The notes under the pieces: generated by a model | What the model was told of the DNA's origin: nothing | The model's database searches: none | What the model saw: only the letters and a program-made list of their open reading frames with translations | Position numbers and translations under genes: made by a program | Shown: positions 17,161 through 25,878 of the stretch, piece after piece | Layout of the letters: each line of letters starts with the position of its first letter | Numbering within the stretch: position 1 is the first letter of the stretch | Source of the DNA: Thermoflexaceae bacterium | GTDB lineage: Bacteria > Chloroflexota > Dehalococcoidia > Tepidiformales > Tepidiformaceae | DNA: 64,000 nucleotides | NCBI GenBank assembly: GCA_015075555.1 | Contig: JABTUD010000001.1 | Span: 868,001 to 932,000 of the forward strand | Direction: 5' to 3'

Positions 17161-17167
17161 TCCAGAC

Positions 17168-17220
17168 TGGCATTGCCCCGGTTTGACGGACACATTCGTT
17201 AGGTGGCCGGGGCAATGCCA
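17168..17220. repeat. Perfect 14-bp inverted repeat with 25-base spacer
   Basis: TGGCATTGCCCCGG (17168-17181) and its exact complement CCGGGGCAATGCCA (17207-17220) flank a 25-base core containing TTTGACGGACACATTCG. It lies between decayed IS elements. The core looks like the terminal sequence of an insertion sequence, so this is likely a leftover pair of element ends or a miniature element, not a terminator. Confidence 0.6.
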
Positions 17221-17410
17221 ATCCTCGGGCGGGTCGTGACAGCCCACGCGGAACGAACACCGCTCACAGTTGGCCCTTCTGCCTCATCGGGGCTCCCGGT
17301 GCAATCGAGATCAACTAGTGCCGACACAACTTAGTCCGTGAGAATTTGGCAATGGCGGCTTTCGAGCTGCCCTTGCTGCGGTTACGCTACGTGAGGTAGC
17401 GGGCGATGCG

Positions 17411-18240
17411 TCAGCGACGGTACTCGTGGGAAGGGTCGTCGGTGCCGCAGATGCCGAACTTCTTCAGCGGCGTGAAGTGCGACGCGCTGGCGTTCAGCCA
17501 GCTCGCATAGGTCGGCGTGTAGACCGGCTCGATGTTGTGGTCAGCCATGAACGCTCTCAGGCGGGCATGCTTGTGGGTGTTGAGGCTATCCATCACGACA
17601 TGCAGCCAGACATCCAGCGGATAGCACGCCCGCAGCCTCGCGAAGACGGCCAGCAGGTCCTTCACGGTCTTCGCTTGCACACCTGGCCGACAAGGCAGTC
17701 AGCGTGGACGTCGTAGAAGGCGAGCAACTGCTCCGTCCCCTGGAGCCGCCGGTAGGTCGCGCGGAAGCGCTGGGGATGGCCCACTGGCGCCCAGCCTTGG
17801 CCGGGCAGCGGTCTCAGTTCAAGCGGTCCGCATCGTCGAAGCAGACGACCGCTCCACCCTCCGGGCATCGCTCGTAGAGGTCGAGGACGCGGTTTTTTCA
17901 CCTCGAACTCCGGGTCCGGGGACTGCTTCCAGGTCTTGGTGTGCTGGTAGGAGACACCTTCCCGGCGCAGTAGCCGCCGTAGCCACTCGTCGGTGATCGG
18001 CGCGATCAAGCCTTCCTTCAGACAGTAGGCCTTCAGCTTGCTCACCGACCACTGGGCGAACGGCAGCCCGAGGTCTTCGGGTCGGCTGAGCGCCACCCGG
18101 ATGAGCGCTCGTACCTGCCGCCCGTCGATGATGATTTGCCGACCGGTGCGGCCCGGGCTCTTCTCAAAGGTGGCGAAACCACTGGCATTGAAGCGTTGGA
18201 CCCGCAGTTCACGGCGAATCGTGGGGACGGATGAGGGCGG
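17411..18240 (-). pseudogene. IS630-family transposase, frameshifted
   Basis: The N-terminal helix-turn-helix part is readable as RRELRVQRFNASGFATFEKSPGRTGRQ, then WSVSKLKAYCLKEGLI, ITDEWLRRLLRREGVSYQHTKTWKQSPDPEFEVKK. The frame then breaks at a T-run near 17890-17900, and again near 17820 and 17680. The catalytic DDE half continues as LEGTEQLLAFYDVHADCLVGQ, then VWLHVVMDSLNTHKHARL and IEPVYTPTYASWLNASASHFTPLKKF, the typical IS630 Asp/Asn and Glu-region blocks. At least two frameshifts make it inactive as written. Confidence 0.75.
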
Positions 18241-18960
18241 TCCAGAAGTCTTTTCCGGTGGAGGCGCTCCAGGCTGAGGAAGGCTAAGGCGATCATGGTG
18301 AGCGTGATGTGGTGATGCCAGCCCAGCCAGCCCGACCCTCGTAATGGTCCAGGCCCAGTTCGTCTTTGAGCTCCTGGTGGCCCTGCTCGATCCACCAGCG
18401 GATCTTGGCCATCCGCAGGGGGCTCGCCAGGTCGGTTGTCGGCGGTAGCGTGGAGAGCCAGTAGCGGGTTGGTTCGGCTTGCCCGGCAAGCCATTCGAGG
18501 AGCAGCCACTGCGGCTGCTCACCCTCCTCGCCGTGACGATAGCCGTGGGCCGGCCGCACCCGCACGGCAGCAAACCGGGTGGTCATCGGCCCCTTGCTGC
18601 CTTCGAGCCAGGTGACCGCACGCCAGCTCTCGGTCGGCAAGGTCAGGGCGAGCTGGTGAACGCTGAGCTCCTTGGGCACACGGCGCCGGCGACCCCGCGA
18701 ACGTTCGCCGCTGGCAGCCGCAGCCCTCGCCTCGCCCGCTTCCGGCCAGACCGCCGTTGACCAGACCGCTGTGCTGCCATCTGTGCCCACGGCGTACTGC
18801 GCTCTGCCAGTGTCAGCCGGAGTGCGGACCCGTTGCCGTAACTGGCATCCGCGGCCACCACTCCGCTGGGAATCTCTCAGACCAGCGCCTGGTTGACCAT
18901 TTGGAGCGCGATCGCACCCTTGGTCTTGAAGCCGAGATCATCCGGCGCTTGGCTTGGAAG
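18241..18960 (-). pseudogene. IS701-family transposase remnant, frameshifted and with in-frame stop
   Basis: Pieces of an IS701/IS4-like DDE transposase appear in order on the minus strand: KTKGAIALQMVNQALV, a TGA, VVAADASYGNGSALRLTL (first Asp block), LALTLPTESWRAVTWLEGSKGPM, RYWLSTLPPTTDLASPLRMAKIRWWIEQGHQELKDELGLDHYEGR (the E-block typical of the family), and then, in a third frame, GWLGWHHHITLTMIALAFL. Frame changes occur near 18790, 18650 and 18300. It directly abuts the IS630 remnant, which probably inserted into or next to it. Confidence 0.7.
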
Positions 18961-19084
18961 CGCCAGGTTTGACTCTTGTAACGCAGACCGCTTTACGCGA
19001 TAGGAAGGCACGCCCGCATTGTCTTCCTACCCAGAAGAATCTGATTGCCGCGCTCGATCAAGAACGCCCTCGCCTACTCTTGCT

Positions 19085-19486
19085 TCACGGCATTGAACGC
19101 TCGAGCGTGGCTGAGCGTTTCGAGAACTTCCAACCATCCTTCCCCTTCGTAAGTTCGTCTCGGTAGATGCCCGTGAAGACTACCCCTGGCCCACCCTCGA
19201 CCCCTCCCGGCCGCAGGTACATCAAGTAGCATATGCCCTTCGCCCCGTCGGGCGTTTCCTCCAAGATCAGGTTATTCGTCCAATGGCGGGCCTGCGTGCG
19301 ACTGTTGTAGTCCGTCGCGAAGCCCAACAGCTCCTTGCTGCCCACGAACGTGACTGTCCCCGCCGAGAAGAATCCGTCCGGGGTGAAGCACGCGACCCAG
19401 CCAGCCACATCTCCAAAATCGATGGCGTGATTGTAACGAGCGTAAAGGTCCTGGATGGCGAACCGGGCTTCAGGCGTCAGCGTCAT
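19085..19486 (-). CDS. SnoaL-like / NTF2-fold protein
   Basis: 133 residues from the ATG at 19486 with GGAG upstream. The sequence LTPEARFAIQDLYARYNHAIDFGDVAGWVACFTPDGFFS is the standard opening of SnoaL-4-type proteins: the helix pair, then the cone-shaped barrel with RHWTNNLILEE, GICYLMYLRPGG and VVFTGIYRDELTKGKDGWKFSKR. Family members are polyketide cyclases, ketosteroid isomerase-like or dehydratase enzymes, and many are of unknown role. It lies among IS remnants and is isolated from the catabolic cluster, so its pathway is not known. It looks intact. Confidence 0.8.
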   Translation of the reverse strand: MTLTPEARFAIQDLYARYNHAIDFGDVAGWVACFTPDGFFSAGTVTFVGSKELLGFATDYNSRTQARHWTNNLILEETPDGAKGICYLMYLRPGGVEGGPGVVFTGIYRDELTKGKDGWKFSKRSATLERSMP

Positions 19487-19554
19487 TCTCGTGTCTCCGG
19501 GAGTTAGCCGGTTCGATGCCCAGCCGAGACTCCATTGCAAGCCACCCTACTGTG

Positions 19555-19571
19555 GCTCGGGCCGCCCGAGC
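19555..19571. terminator. Short GC hairpin upstream of the SnoaL-like gene
   Basis: GCTCGGG and CCCGAGC with a 3-base loop form a compact 7-bp stem. No T-run is present on either side, so termination is only a possibility. It lies between the SnoaL-like gene and the end of the IS21 remnant. Confidence 0.3.
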
Positions 19572-19650
19572 TAACAAGAGCCGAAGTGACCATGGAGCAC
19601 CATAAGTACTTCTTATCGACCTCGACCCCGCCACGGAGCATCATGTACGG

Positions 19651-19968
19651 TGTCAATCGCCGGGGTGATGCCCATGTTGGTCGCCACAGTGATGCCCACC
19701 CCAACGGGTGTTGAAGCGGGCTACGGCATAGGCGTCTCCGATGTGGGCCTGGGTGCGAGTTTGGCGCGATAGCTGGGGCCGTCGATGACGAGCTGGTGAG
19801 CGCCGTTGGCGAGCCGATCGAGGGCGCTGTTCGCAAGGATGGGGTCGGCGAAGAGCGCCACCCACTCCGAGACGTCGCGGTTGCTCGTGACGACGAAGCT
19901 GGCGTGGCGGTGACGCTCGATGATGAGCGCATACAGGTCTTCGGACTGTTGCTGGCTGAGGCGATGGA
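19651..19968 (-). mobile_element. istB: IS21-family remnant: element end plus C-terminal istB fragment
   Basis: From 19651 the plus strand reads TGTCAATCGCC with two nearby copies of TGATGCCCA (around 19667 and 19691), the style of an IS21 terminus with internal transposase-binding repeats. From 19721 to 19968 the minus strand encodes the C-terminal IstB blocks QQQSEDLYALIIERHRHASF, VVTSNRDVSEWVALF, DPILANSALDRLANGAH and IDGPSYRAKLAP. The coding frame enters from the group II intron boundary at 19968/19969, so this is the 3' exon side of an interrupted istB. Confidence 0.7.
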
Positions 19969-20031
19969 GTAGGGTCGAAGCGAGGCGCGGTGCTGGCATT
20001 TCGGCCAGCCCGTTTCCCCGCTTCGCCCTCC

Positions 20032-20065
20032 GAACCGGACGTGCGCGTTACCGCGCATCCGGCTC
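20032..20065 (-). ncRNA. Group II intron domain V
   Basis: On the minus strand the 34 bases start GAGCCGGATGCGCGG and end ACGTCCGGTTC: a lower stem GAGCCGGA/TCCGGTTC, a two-base bulge, an upper stem GCGCG/CGCGC closed by a GTAA tetraloop. This matches the catalytic core of bacterial group II introns. The AGC-type catalytic triad position is occupied by AGC within GAGCC. Confidence 0.88.
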
Positions 20066-20085
20066 TCGATGACCCACAGGAGCAA

Positions 20086-21594
20086 TCATGCTCGGACACT
20101 TCCAAGCGCCGTGACAGGATCTCGTGTGTTCGCGGTCTCCCACCGAGATGGAATGCGCGATCCACGGTAGCGATATCGTTCCACCGGCACGCGGTGGGGT
20201 CGAAACAGCTGTACCCCGTCTTCGCCGATCTCCCAGTTCCGCAGTTCTCGCCGCTTCATCCGCTTCCAGGAAGGCCGCTTGTGCTTCTTCCAGAGCCAGC
20301 GCGCCACCCGCCACCAGCTGAAGTGGTCCAGGTAGGTGAAGGTGCGTTTGCTGGCTGCATGGCGAAAGTAATTCGTCCATCCACGGAGGAGTGGGTTCAA
20401 CCGGTAGAGAAGCTGAGGCAAGGAGAGCGAGGTGGTGGCATGGCGCGTGAGCGCCTTCACCCGGCGTTTAATGGACTCGAAGGCCTTACGGCTGGGGAAG
20501 GTGTACACCACCCGTTTGCCGTTGCGTGTCTTCCGCTGGATGTGGAAGCCGAGGAAGTCGAATCCATCGTCGATGTGCGTGACCAGCGTCTTCGCGGGCG
20601 AGAGGGTGAGCTTGAGCTCTTTCGCCAGCACCGTCGCCACCTCCTCTTTGAGCGTTTCGGCCTGCGCTTGGGTGCCTTTCACCATGAGCACAAAGTCGTC
20701 CGCGTACCGGATGAGCCGGTAGGTTGGGCGTCCCGTGTGGTGGAGGTACTCGCGCCGGCCGGTGTAGCGGGACTGGTCCAGCCAGGCCCGTTCGAAGTGC
20801 TCATCGAGGGCGGAGAGGGCGATGTTGGCCAGGAGCGGAGAGATAATCCCTCCCTGCGGCGTCCCCATGTCGCTCCTCGCCGTCGTCCCCAGCTCGCTCA
20901 TGATGCCCACCGTGAGAAACGCCTTCACAAGCGCCAGCACCTTGCGGTCCCCTACCCGTTTCCGGACGCGGGCCATAAGGCTGGCGTGGTCGATGCGGTC
21001 GAAGCAGGCTTCGATGTCGCCTTCGACGACGTACTCATAATTGGAGGGCGCCTTGGCGAAGTGATAGACCTCGGCGATGGCATCCTGCGCCCGTCTCCCC
21101 GGCCGGAAACCGTAGCTGGTGGCCACGAAATCAGCTTCGAAAATGGGGTCGAGGATGAGCTTGAGCGCCATTTGCACGACGCGGTCGCGGATGGTCGGGA
21201 TACCCAGGTAGCGCACCTTCCCACCGGCTTTGGGGATGCCGTGGCGACGGACGGCGCAGGGCTGAAACGTCCTGTCCCGAAGGGTCGCCCGGGTATCCGC
21301 CAAGAAGGCGGACGCCCCACGCCGACGTTCGATGTGCCAACGGGTCTCGCCGTCCACGCCCGCCGTGCGCGAGCCGCGGTTCCGCTTGATGCGGTCCCAT
21401 GCCACCGCAAGGGTGGCCGGGTTGCACACGAGGTTGTAGAGGTCATCAAACCTCTTGTCCGAACCGTTGGTTGCCCACTGGTGCAGCTTGGTTTGGATGT
21501 GGAGTACCCAGGCGCGCTCCTCAGCGAGGTCGCTGTCCGGTGCACCGCTATTCAGCGGCGCATCTTCTCCCGTCCGTAACGGGCTGCTGGTCAC
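20086..21594 (-). CDS. ltrA: Group II intron reverse transcriptase/maturase (LtrA type)
   Basis: 502 residues from a GTG at 21594 with GAAGGGG upstream. The RT domain includes RNRGSRTAGVDG (RT0/1 region), IPKAGGKVRYLGIPTIRDRVVQMA, YGFRPGRRAQDAI, EGDIEACFDRIDH (first Asp pair), TPQGGIISPLLANIAL and the catalytic YADD at residues 297-300. The thumb/maturase (GIIM) domain follows with YRLNPLLRGWTNYFRHAAS. The C-terminus is Arg/Lys-rich but lacks an HNH endonuclease domain, so mobility would use nicked or single-stranded targets. It aids splicing of its own intron and target-primed reverse transcription. It appears intact. Confidence 0.95.
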   Translation of the reverse strand: MTSSPLRTGEDAPLNSGAPDSDLAEERAWVLHIQTKLHQWATNGSDKRFDDLYNLVCNPATLAVAWDRIKRNRGSRTAGVDGETRWHIERRRGASAFLADTRATLRDRTFQPCAVRRHGIPKAGGKVRYLGIPTIRDRVVQMALKLILDPIFEADFVATSYGFRPGRRAQDAIAEVYHFAKAPSNYEYVVEGDIEACFDRIDHASLMARVRKRVGDRKVLALVKAFLTVGIMSELGTTARSDMGTPQGGIISPLLANIALSALDEHFERAWLDQSRYTGRREYLHHTGRPTYRLIRYADDFVLMVKGTQAQAETLKEEVATVLAKELKLTLSPAKTLVTHIDDGFDFLGFHIQRKTRNGKRVVYTFPSRKAFESIKRRVKALTRHATTSLSLPQLLYRLNPLLRGWTNYFRHAASKRTFTYLDHFSWWRVARWLWKKHKRPSWKRMKRRELRNWEIGEDGVQLFRPHRVPVERYRYRGSRIPSRWETANTRDPVTALGSVRA

Positions 21595-21883
21595 TGGTCC
21601 CCTTCGCCATGTGGCCGGCTTTCCCGGCCTCGGACTACTACGGGACCTCCGTCACAGCTGACCGGCAACAGGTGGCGTCGGCCCTGCCCGTCCTGCAAAC
21701 GCAGGTGGAGGGCGCCGGGAAGCTGCTTCCCACGTTCACTGTGATCCGCTGGTGGGGGTGGCGTCCGGCTTTGCTCCTGCAGCCTCGCCGCGTGCACAAC
21801 GCAGTCTCGCACGCGGCCTCGCCGACGCGATTGCCAAACGCGTCGCCAAGTTGGGGAGCCATCGGACAGGGCGCCCCACGCAC

Positions 21884-22603
21884 TGCTGCGGCCCAAATCA
21901 ACCAGGTTTGGAGCCGTTGACGAATCGAGGAGTGTCAGCCACCGGTTCACTTGCGTTACACCGTTCCCACTTGCTTGCCCGGCCACGGCGTCTGGTTGTG
22001 CCGCCGGCCCGGTACGTTGTCAGGGCTGCTCCCACCCGGCACCGCGACCCCGGCGTCAGGCTGCCCTCAGCTTCTCCCAACCGCTGCGGCGGCCAGGGGC
22101 GGACTTCTCAGTCCGCGCGGATACACAGCGCCTCGTGGCGCACCGGCGAAATCGTCGAGGATCAGCAAGTGGGGGCTCACGTTGCGGGCGGAGGCGTTGC
22201 TGCCAGCTCCAGTGAGCACGGCCCCGGCGAGGTCGCTGAGGAGGGCGTTCGTCTTCGTCGACGGCCCGACGGACCTGGCCGCCCCGGACCTGGGAGTTCC
22301 GGGTGGCCCCGCGCGTTCGCCGCCGCAGCCAGGCCGGGGCGTCGTCCGGGCCCCTCAACCGGCGGCGGAGGGGCATGAGCCAGCACGCTTCACGCCTGGG
22401 CGAGCCGGCCCTTAACCTTTGAAAACCGGCTGCGGCACGTCTGTTTCCCGGGCGTAAATTCTTCATCCAAACTGTTCAGATCCGACAGAAACGGCCCGGG
22501 ACGGCGACACCGGGCGGCCACCTTATGGCACCCTGCCATGACCAGGCGCGCTCCCCCTGGAATCCCAGCACGGAGGTGCTTGGATGCAGACGGAGTCTGA
22601 TCC
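21884..22603. other. 720-base stretch without an intact gene; possible ATPase remnant
   Basis: No intact gene is visible. On the minus strand around 22090-22260 one frame reads KTNALLSDLAGAVLTGAGS, NASARNVSPHLLILDDFAGAP, which has the look of an ATPase Walker B (LLILDDF), perhaps from a conjugation or IstB-like protein, but the flanking frames are broken and it stops at about 22070. The stretch just before cpaB (22400-22603) shows nothing I can name, though the Tad promoter should be there. Confidence 0.35.
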
Positions 22604-23296
22604 GTGGCAGCGCTGCCCGGAGCGCGCCGCCGGGCCAATGTAGCGCTTCCCTTTCGCGTGGACCGCAGAATGCTCGCGGGTGTCCTGCTGGTTGTGGTGT
22701 CGCTGGCCGGTGGGCTCCTCTTGTGGCGCAGCGCGACGGACACGACGTCGATCCTCGTCGCGACGACGGACATCCCGCCCGGGCACATCATCCAGCGCGA
22801 CGACCTGACTATTGGCGAGGCACGGCTCGACGGCGGCCTTGCGTCGCTGGCGCTGACGGACGCGGACCTGGGAGCGGCGGTCGGTCTCACGACCAGCACA
22901 ACGATCCACGCCGGCGAGATGCTGGTGCGGCCGGACCTCGCCTCGGGACCGGTGCTCGGCGTCAACGAGGTTGCCGTCACCATCCCTGTCGCAGCCGACA
23001 CCATCTATCCCGGATTGAGGCCGACCGACGAGGTCGCCCTGCTGGCCACCAGCAACGCGGGCAAACCTGAAAGCAGGACCGTTACTCTGCTCGACCGCGC
23101 GACCGTCTTCGCCATCGGGCTGGAGCGGCGAGTGATCCGCTCGAGCGCGACCAATAGCCCCAACGACGACACCAGCGTCGCCAACATCACCCTCGCCGTC
23201 CCGCGTTCTGAGGCGGAAGCCATCGCCCATGCCGTCGCTAACGCGACCATCACCGTCGTCCTCCTCGCGCCCCAGGAGACCCGCTTGCAGCCATAA
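22604..23296 (+). CDS. cpaB: CpaB/RcpC-like SAF-domain protein of the Tad locus
   Basis: 230 residues. A basic N-terminus is followed by one membrane helix (MLAGVLLVVVSLAGGLLLW) and an extracytoplasmic SAF domain: ILVATTDIPPGHIIQRDDLTI, VGLTTSTTIHAGEMLVRPDL, then VAVTIPVAADTIYPGLRPTDEVALLAT. This is the CpaB/RcpC fold known as an assembly factor of Tad pili. No C-terminal RcpC extension for secretin contact is present, consistent with a single-membrane system. First gene of the Tad operon. The start may alternatively be the ATG at 22670, which would leave the helix at the very N-terminus. Confidence 0.8.
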   Translation: MAALPGARRRANVALPFRVDRRMLAGVLLVVVSLAGGLLLWRSATDTTSILVATTDIPPGHIIQRDDLTIGEARLDGGLASLALTDADLGAAVGLTTSTTIHAGEMLVRPDLASGPVLGVNEVAVTIPVAADTIYPGLRPTDEVALLATSNAGKPESRTVTLLDRATVFAIGLERRVIRSSATNSPNDDTSVANITLAVPRSEAEAIAHAVANATITVVLLAPQETRLQP

Positions 23297-23318
23297 CCCA
23301 CGAACCAGAGGCAACGCT

Positions 23319-24557
23319 ATGAGCGACGCCAGCTACCGGCAGCCACGTGTCCTCCTCGCCATCGGCAACCCCGAGCGCGAGCGGCAACTGCTGACCGCGC
23401 TCCGCGACGGCGGGTGCACCATTGCCGGACGCTCCCTCGACGGCCCCTCGCTCGTGCAACAGGCAGTCGTGGGGAATGGCGACGTCGTGCTCGCGGCGGC
23501 GGGCCTGCACCGGCTGACAGGTGAGTCGCTCATTGCCGTGCGGGAGTCAGGCGTACCGATGGTCCTCCTCGCAGGGGCCGGGGAGGCGGAAGCCTACGAC
23601 GGGCTTTCATACGTCCTTCCGGCAGCCAGCGATGGGCCGGTCATCATCGCCGCCCTCCATGAGGCTATCCGGCGTGGGGCGGTGGCCAGCCAGGCAACCG
23701 CGGACAACCCCTCGACGCCCGAACGTACCGACGCCGGCTACCAGGAAAACGGTGAAATCATCGCGCTGGTCAGCGGGAAGGGGGCGCCCGGGGCGACCAC
23801 CATTGCCATCGGTCTCGCTGCGGCGCTTGGCGCCAGGGGTAGGAGCGTCCTGCTAATCGACGGCGACCTGCGCGGTGGCGCCGTTGGCCCGTACCTCGAC
23901 CTCGATCCACGCCGTGGTTTGTCAGGGCTCAGCGCCGGGCCGAGCGATCGACCGGAGCGTGTCCTCGACGAGCTCCAGGACGGCCCGGGCTTCTCCGTCC
24001 TCACCGGAATCGAGCGTCCTGAGGCGCAGGAGCGCCTGAAGCCGGAACGCATCGCCGGGACAGTCTCCGCACTGCAGGAACACTTCGATGTCATCCTTAT
24101 CGATGGCGGCGAGACCCTCAGCGGGGTCACGTCTGCGGTGGGTGCCGCCTTCCTCAGGTCGGCCGAGAGCGTCCTGCTGGTGACGACGGCCGACCTGCTG
24201 GGGCTCTGGAGCGCCCGTGCCTCGTTGCGGTTTGTGACCGAATCGCTGGGCGTCCCAGCGGAGGCTGTCTCCGCGATCGTCAATCGTCGCGACGGAAGCG
24301 AGCAGTACGGCGCGCACGAGGTGGAGCGGGCCCTTGGCATCCGCGTGGTCGCCGCGATCCCCGAGGACGTGCGGGCAGCGCGGCGCGCGCGGGCGAACCA
24401 GGCGCCGATCACCGCAGCCGGAGGGAAGGCTGCCCAGGCCCTCGCCGAGCTGGCCTCGCAACTGGCCGGTACCGGTGACGTCGAAGCGCAATCCACCGGC
24501 GAAGAAGTGTCCGCGCTGCGCCGCTGGCGCCGGCAGCCGGCTGAGGGGAGGCGCTGA
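23319..24557 (+). CDS. tadZ: TadZ/CpaE-like pilus localisation ATPase
   Basis: 412 residues from the ATG at 23319 with AGAGG upstream; the open frame begins 30 codons earlier inside cpaB. The N-terminal part resembles an atypical receiver domain (PRVLLAIGNPERERQLLTALRDGG). The C-terminal part is a MinD/ParA-like ATPase: IIALVSGKGAPGATTIAIGLAAALGARGRSVLLIDGDLRGG, then FDVILIDGGE and SVLLVTTADLL. The deviant P-loop at 152-161 keeps the signature lysine but has Ala in place of the usual GK lysine, as in many TadZ proteins, so ATPase activity may be weak. It would place the Tad machine at a cell site. Confidence 0.85.
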   Translation: MSDASYRQPRVLLAIGNPERERQLLTALRDGGCTIAGRSLDGPSLVQQAVVGNGDVVLAAAGLHRLTGESLIAVRESGVPMVLLAGAGEAEAYDGLSYVLPAASDGPVIIAALHEAIRRGAVASQATADNPSTPERTDAGYQENGEIIALVSGKGAPGATTIAIGLAAALGARGRSVLLIDGDLRGGAVGPYLDLDPRRGLSGLSAGPSDRPERVLDELQDGPGFSVLTGIERPEAQERLKPERIAGTVSALQEHFDVILIDGGETLSGVTSAVGAAFLRSAESVLLVTTADLLGLWSARASLRFVTESLGVPAEAVSAIVNRRDGSEQYGAHEVERALGIRVVAAIPEDVRAARRARANQAPITAAGGKAAQALAELASQLAGTGDVEAQSTGEEVSALRRWRRQPAEGRR

Positions 24558-24558
24558 C

Positions 24559-25869
24559 ATGGCCAACCCGTCGGCGTCCCGGCTCGAGCAGGCGCTCCGC
24601 GACGAGGTCCGGGAGGAGCTGCGGCGCGTCGTCGAGCTCGACGCCCTCGCCGACGCGCACGACGAGGTGCGGCAGGTGGTGCGCAGGCTGGTCGACGCCG
24701 CCAACCACCGCGCTGCCTCGGTCGGAGAATCCCCGCTGCCCGATCCGGAAGGCCTCGCAAACCGGCTAGTGGACGAGATCCTCGGGCTCGGCCCGCTCCA
24801 GCCGCTGCTCGACGACGCCGGGATCGAAGAGATCATCGTCAACGGCCCGCACCGGACGTTCGTCATTGAGCGCGGCCAGAAACGCCTGACTGATGTTGTG
24901 TTCGAGGACGACGCCGACCTGCTCCGCGTCGTCCGCCGGGCGGTTGGCCGGCTGGGGCGCCGGCTCGACGAGACCAGCCCGCTGGTGGACGCGCGGCTGC
25001 CAGACGGCTCCCGCTTGAACGCGATCATCCCGCCGCTGACCACGCGCTACACGCACGTGACCGTGAGGAAGTTCCTGCTCCGGGCGCGCACCCTCGCCGA
25101 CCTCGTCGCGCTCGACACGCTCCCGGAGGAAGCGGCTGCCTTCCTCGAAGCGGCAGTCCAGGCGGGCCTCAACATCCTCATCTCGGGCGGCACCGGCAGC
25201 GGCAAGACGACCTGCCTCAACGCCCTGGGCGCGTCCATCGCCGGGACAGAGGAGCGGGTCGTCACCATCGAGGAGACGGGTGAACTCCACCTTGAGGGGA
25301 CGCTCCCCGACTGTGTGGCGCTGCAGGCGCGGCTGCCAAACGTCGAAGGTATCGGCGCCTTCCCCATCCGCAGCCTCGTGAAGAACGCCCTTCGCATGCG
25401 CCCGACCCGGATCATTGTCGGTGAGGTCCGGGGCGCAGAAGCCCTCGACATGCTCGCCGCGATGAACAGCGGGCACGACGGCTCGATGTGCACCATCCAC
25501 GCCAACGGCCCCCGGCAGGCGCTTTCGAAGCTGCGGATGTACGCGATGATGGCCGAGGAGGCGCTGCCCGCCGAGGCAGTCACCGAGATGATCGCCGAGG
25601 CAATCGATCTCGTCGTCCACCTCCGCCTGGACCCGGCTGGCGCGCGGCGGGTCGTCACGAACGTCTACGAAGTTACGGGCCTCGAGGGCGACACGGTTGC
25701 GGGCAGCGACATGTTTAGCGTCACTGAAGGTGCCCTGCGCTGGACCGGTATTCGCCCGCGCTTTGCCGCCCGGCTGCGTGGCGGTGCGTTCCCGTGGGAC
25801 CGGCTGGATCGCGCTCCCACGCCAGCTGGCGCGGGTCTAGACGGCGCTCGGCGGGGGTTGGGGCGATGA
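24559..25869 (+). CDS. tadA: TadA/CpaF secretion ATPase
   Basis: 436 residues from the ATG at 24559, preceded by GGGGAGG. N-terminal helical domain, then LVDEILGLGPLQPLLDDAGIEEIIVNGP, the opening of CpaF/VirB11-type ATPases. The Walker A GGTGSGKTT is at 210-218, the Asp box ERVVTIEETGELHL follows, and the Walker B region is TRIIVGEVRGAEALDMLAAMNSGHDGSMCTIHANGPRQAL with the His box. It forms the hexameric motor that drives Flp pilus extension and perhaps retraction. Starts one base after the tadZ stop. Its C-terminus has an extra Arg/Gly/Ala-rich tail. Confidence 0.95.
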   Translation: MANPSASRLEQALRDEVREELRRVVELDALADAHDEVRQVVRRLVDAANHRAASVGESPLPDPEGLANRLVDEILGLGPLQPLLDDAGIEEIIVNGPHRTFVIERGQKRLTDVVFEDDADLLRVVRRAVGRLGRRLDETSPLVDARLPDGSRLNAIIPPLTTRYTHVTVRKFLLRARTLADLVALDTLPEEAAAFLEAAVQAGLNILISGGTGSGKTTCLNALGASIAGTEERVVTIEETGELHLEGTLPDCVALQARLPNVEGIGAFPIRSLVKNALRMRPTRIIVGEVRGAEALDMLAAMNSGHDGSMCTIHANGPRQALSKLRMYAMMAEEALPAEAVTEMIAEAIDLVVHLRLDPAGARRVVTNVYEVTGLEGDTVAGSDMFSVTEGALRWTGIRPRFAARLRGGAFPWDRLDRAPTPAGAGLDGARRGLGR

Positions 25870-25878
25870 GCGACGCCG

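Larger units (their letters stand above)
19969..21883 (-). ncRNA. Group II intron (ribozyme) carrying a reverse transcriptase
   Basis: The minus strand shows a textbook 34-base domain V (20032-20065), followed by a domain VI stem in which CGAAGCG pairs with CGCTTCG, a candidate branch-point A and a 3' end ACCCTAC at 19969. A GTGCG 5' terminus fitting the GUGYG consensus occurs at 21883, giving about 1.9 kb, a normal size for a bacterial intron; this 5' end is less certain than the 3' end. The reverse transcriptase gene lies in what would be domain IV. The downstream exon is istB, so the intron sits in an IS21 element. Exon 1 is not clearly istB, so the locus may have been rearranged after insertion. 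Confidence 0.8.

Noticed and set aside
19990-21579. 529-codon open frame on the plus strand opposite the reverse transcriptase
   Set aside because: It is the complement of a strongly supported reverse transcriptase; the composition (Arg/Val/Gly) and lack of domains mark it as an antisense shadow.
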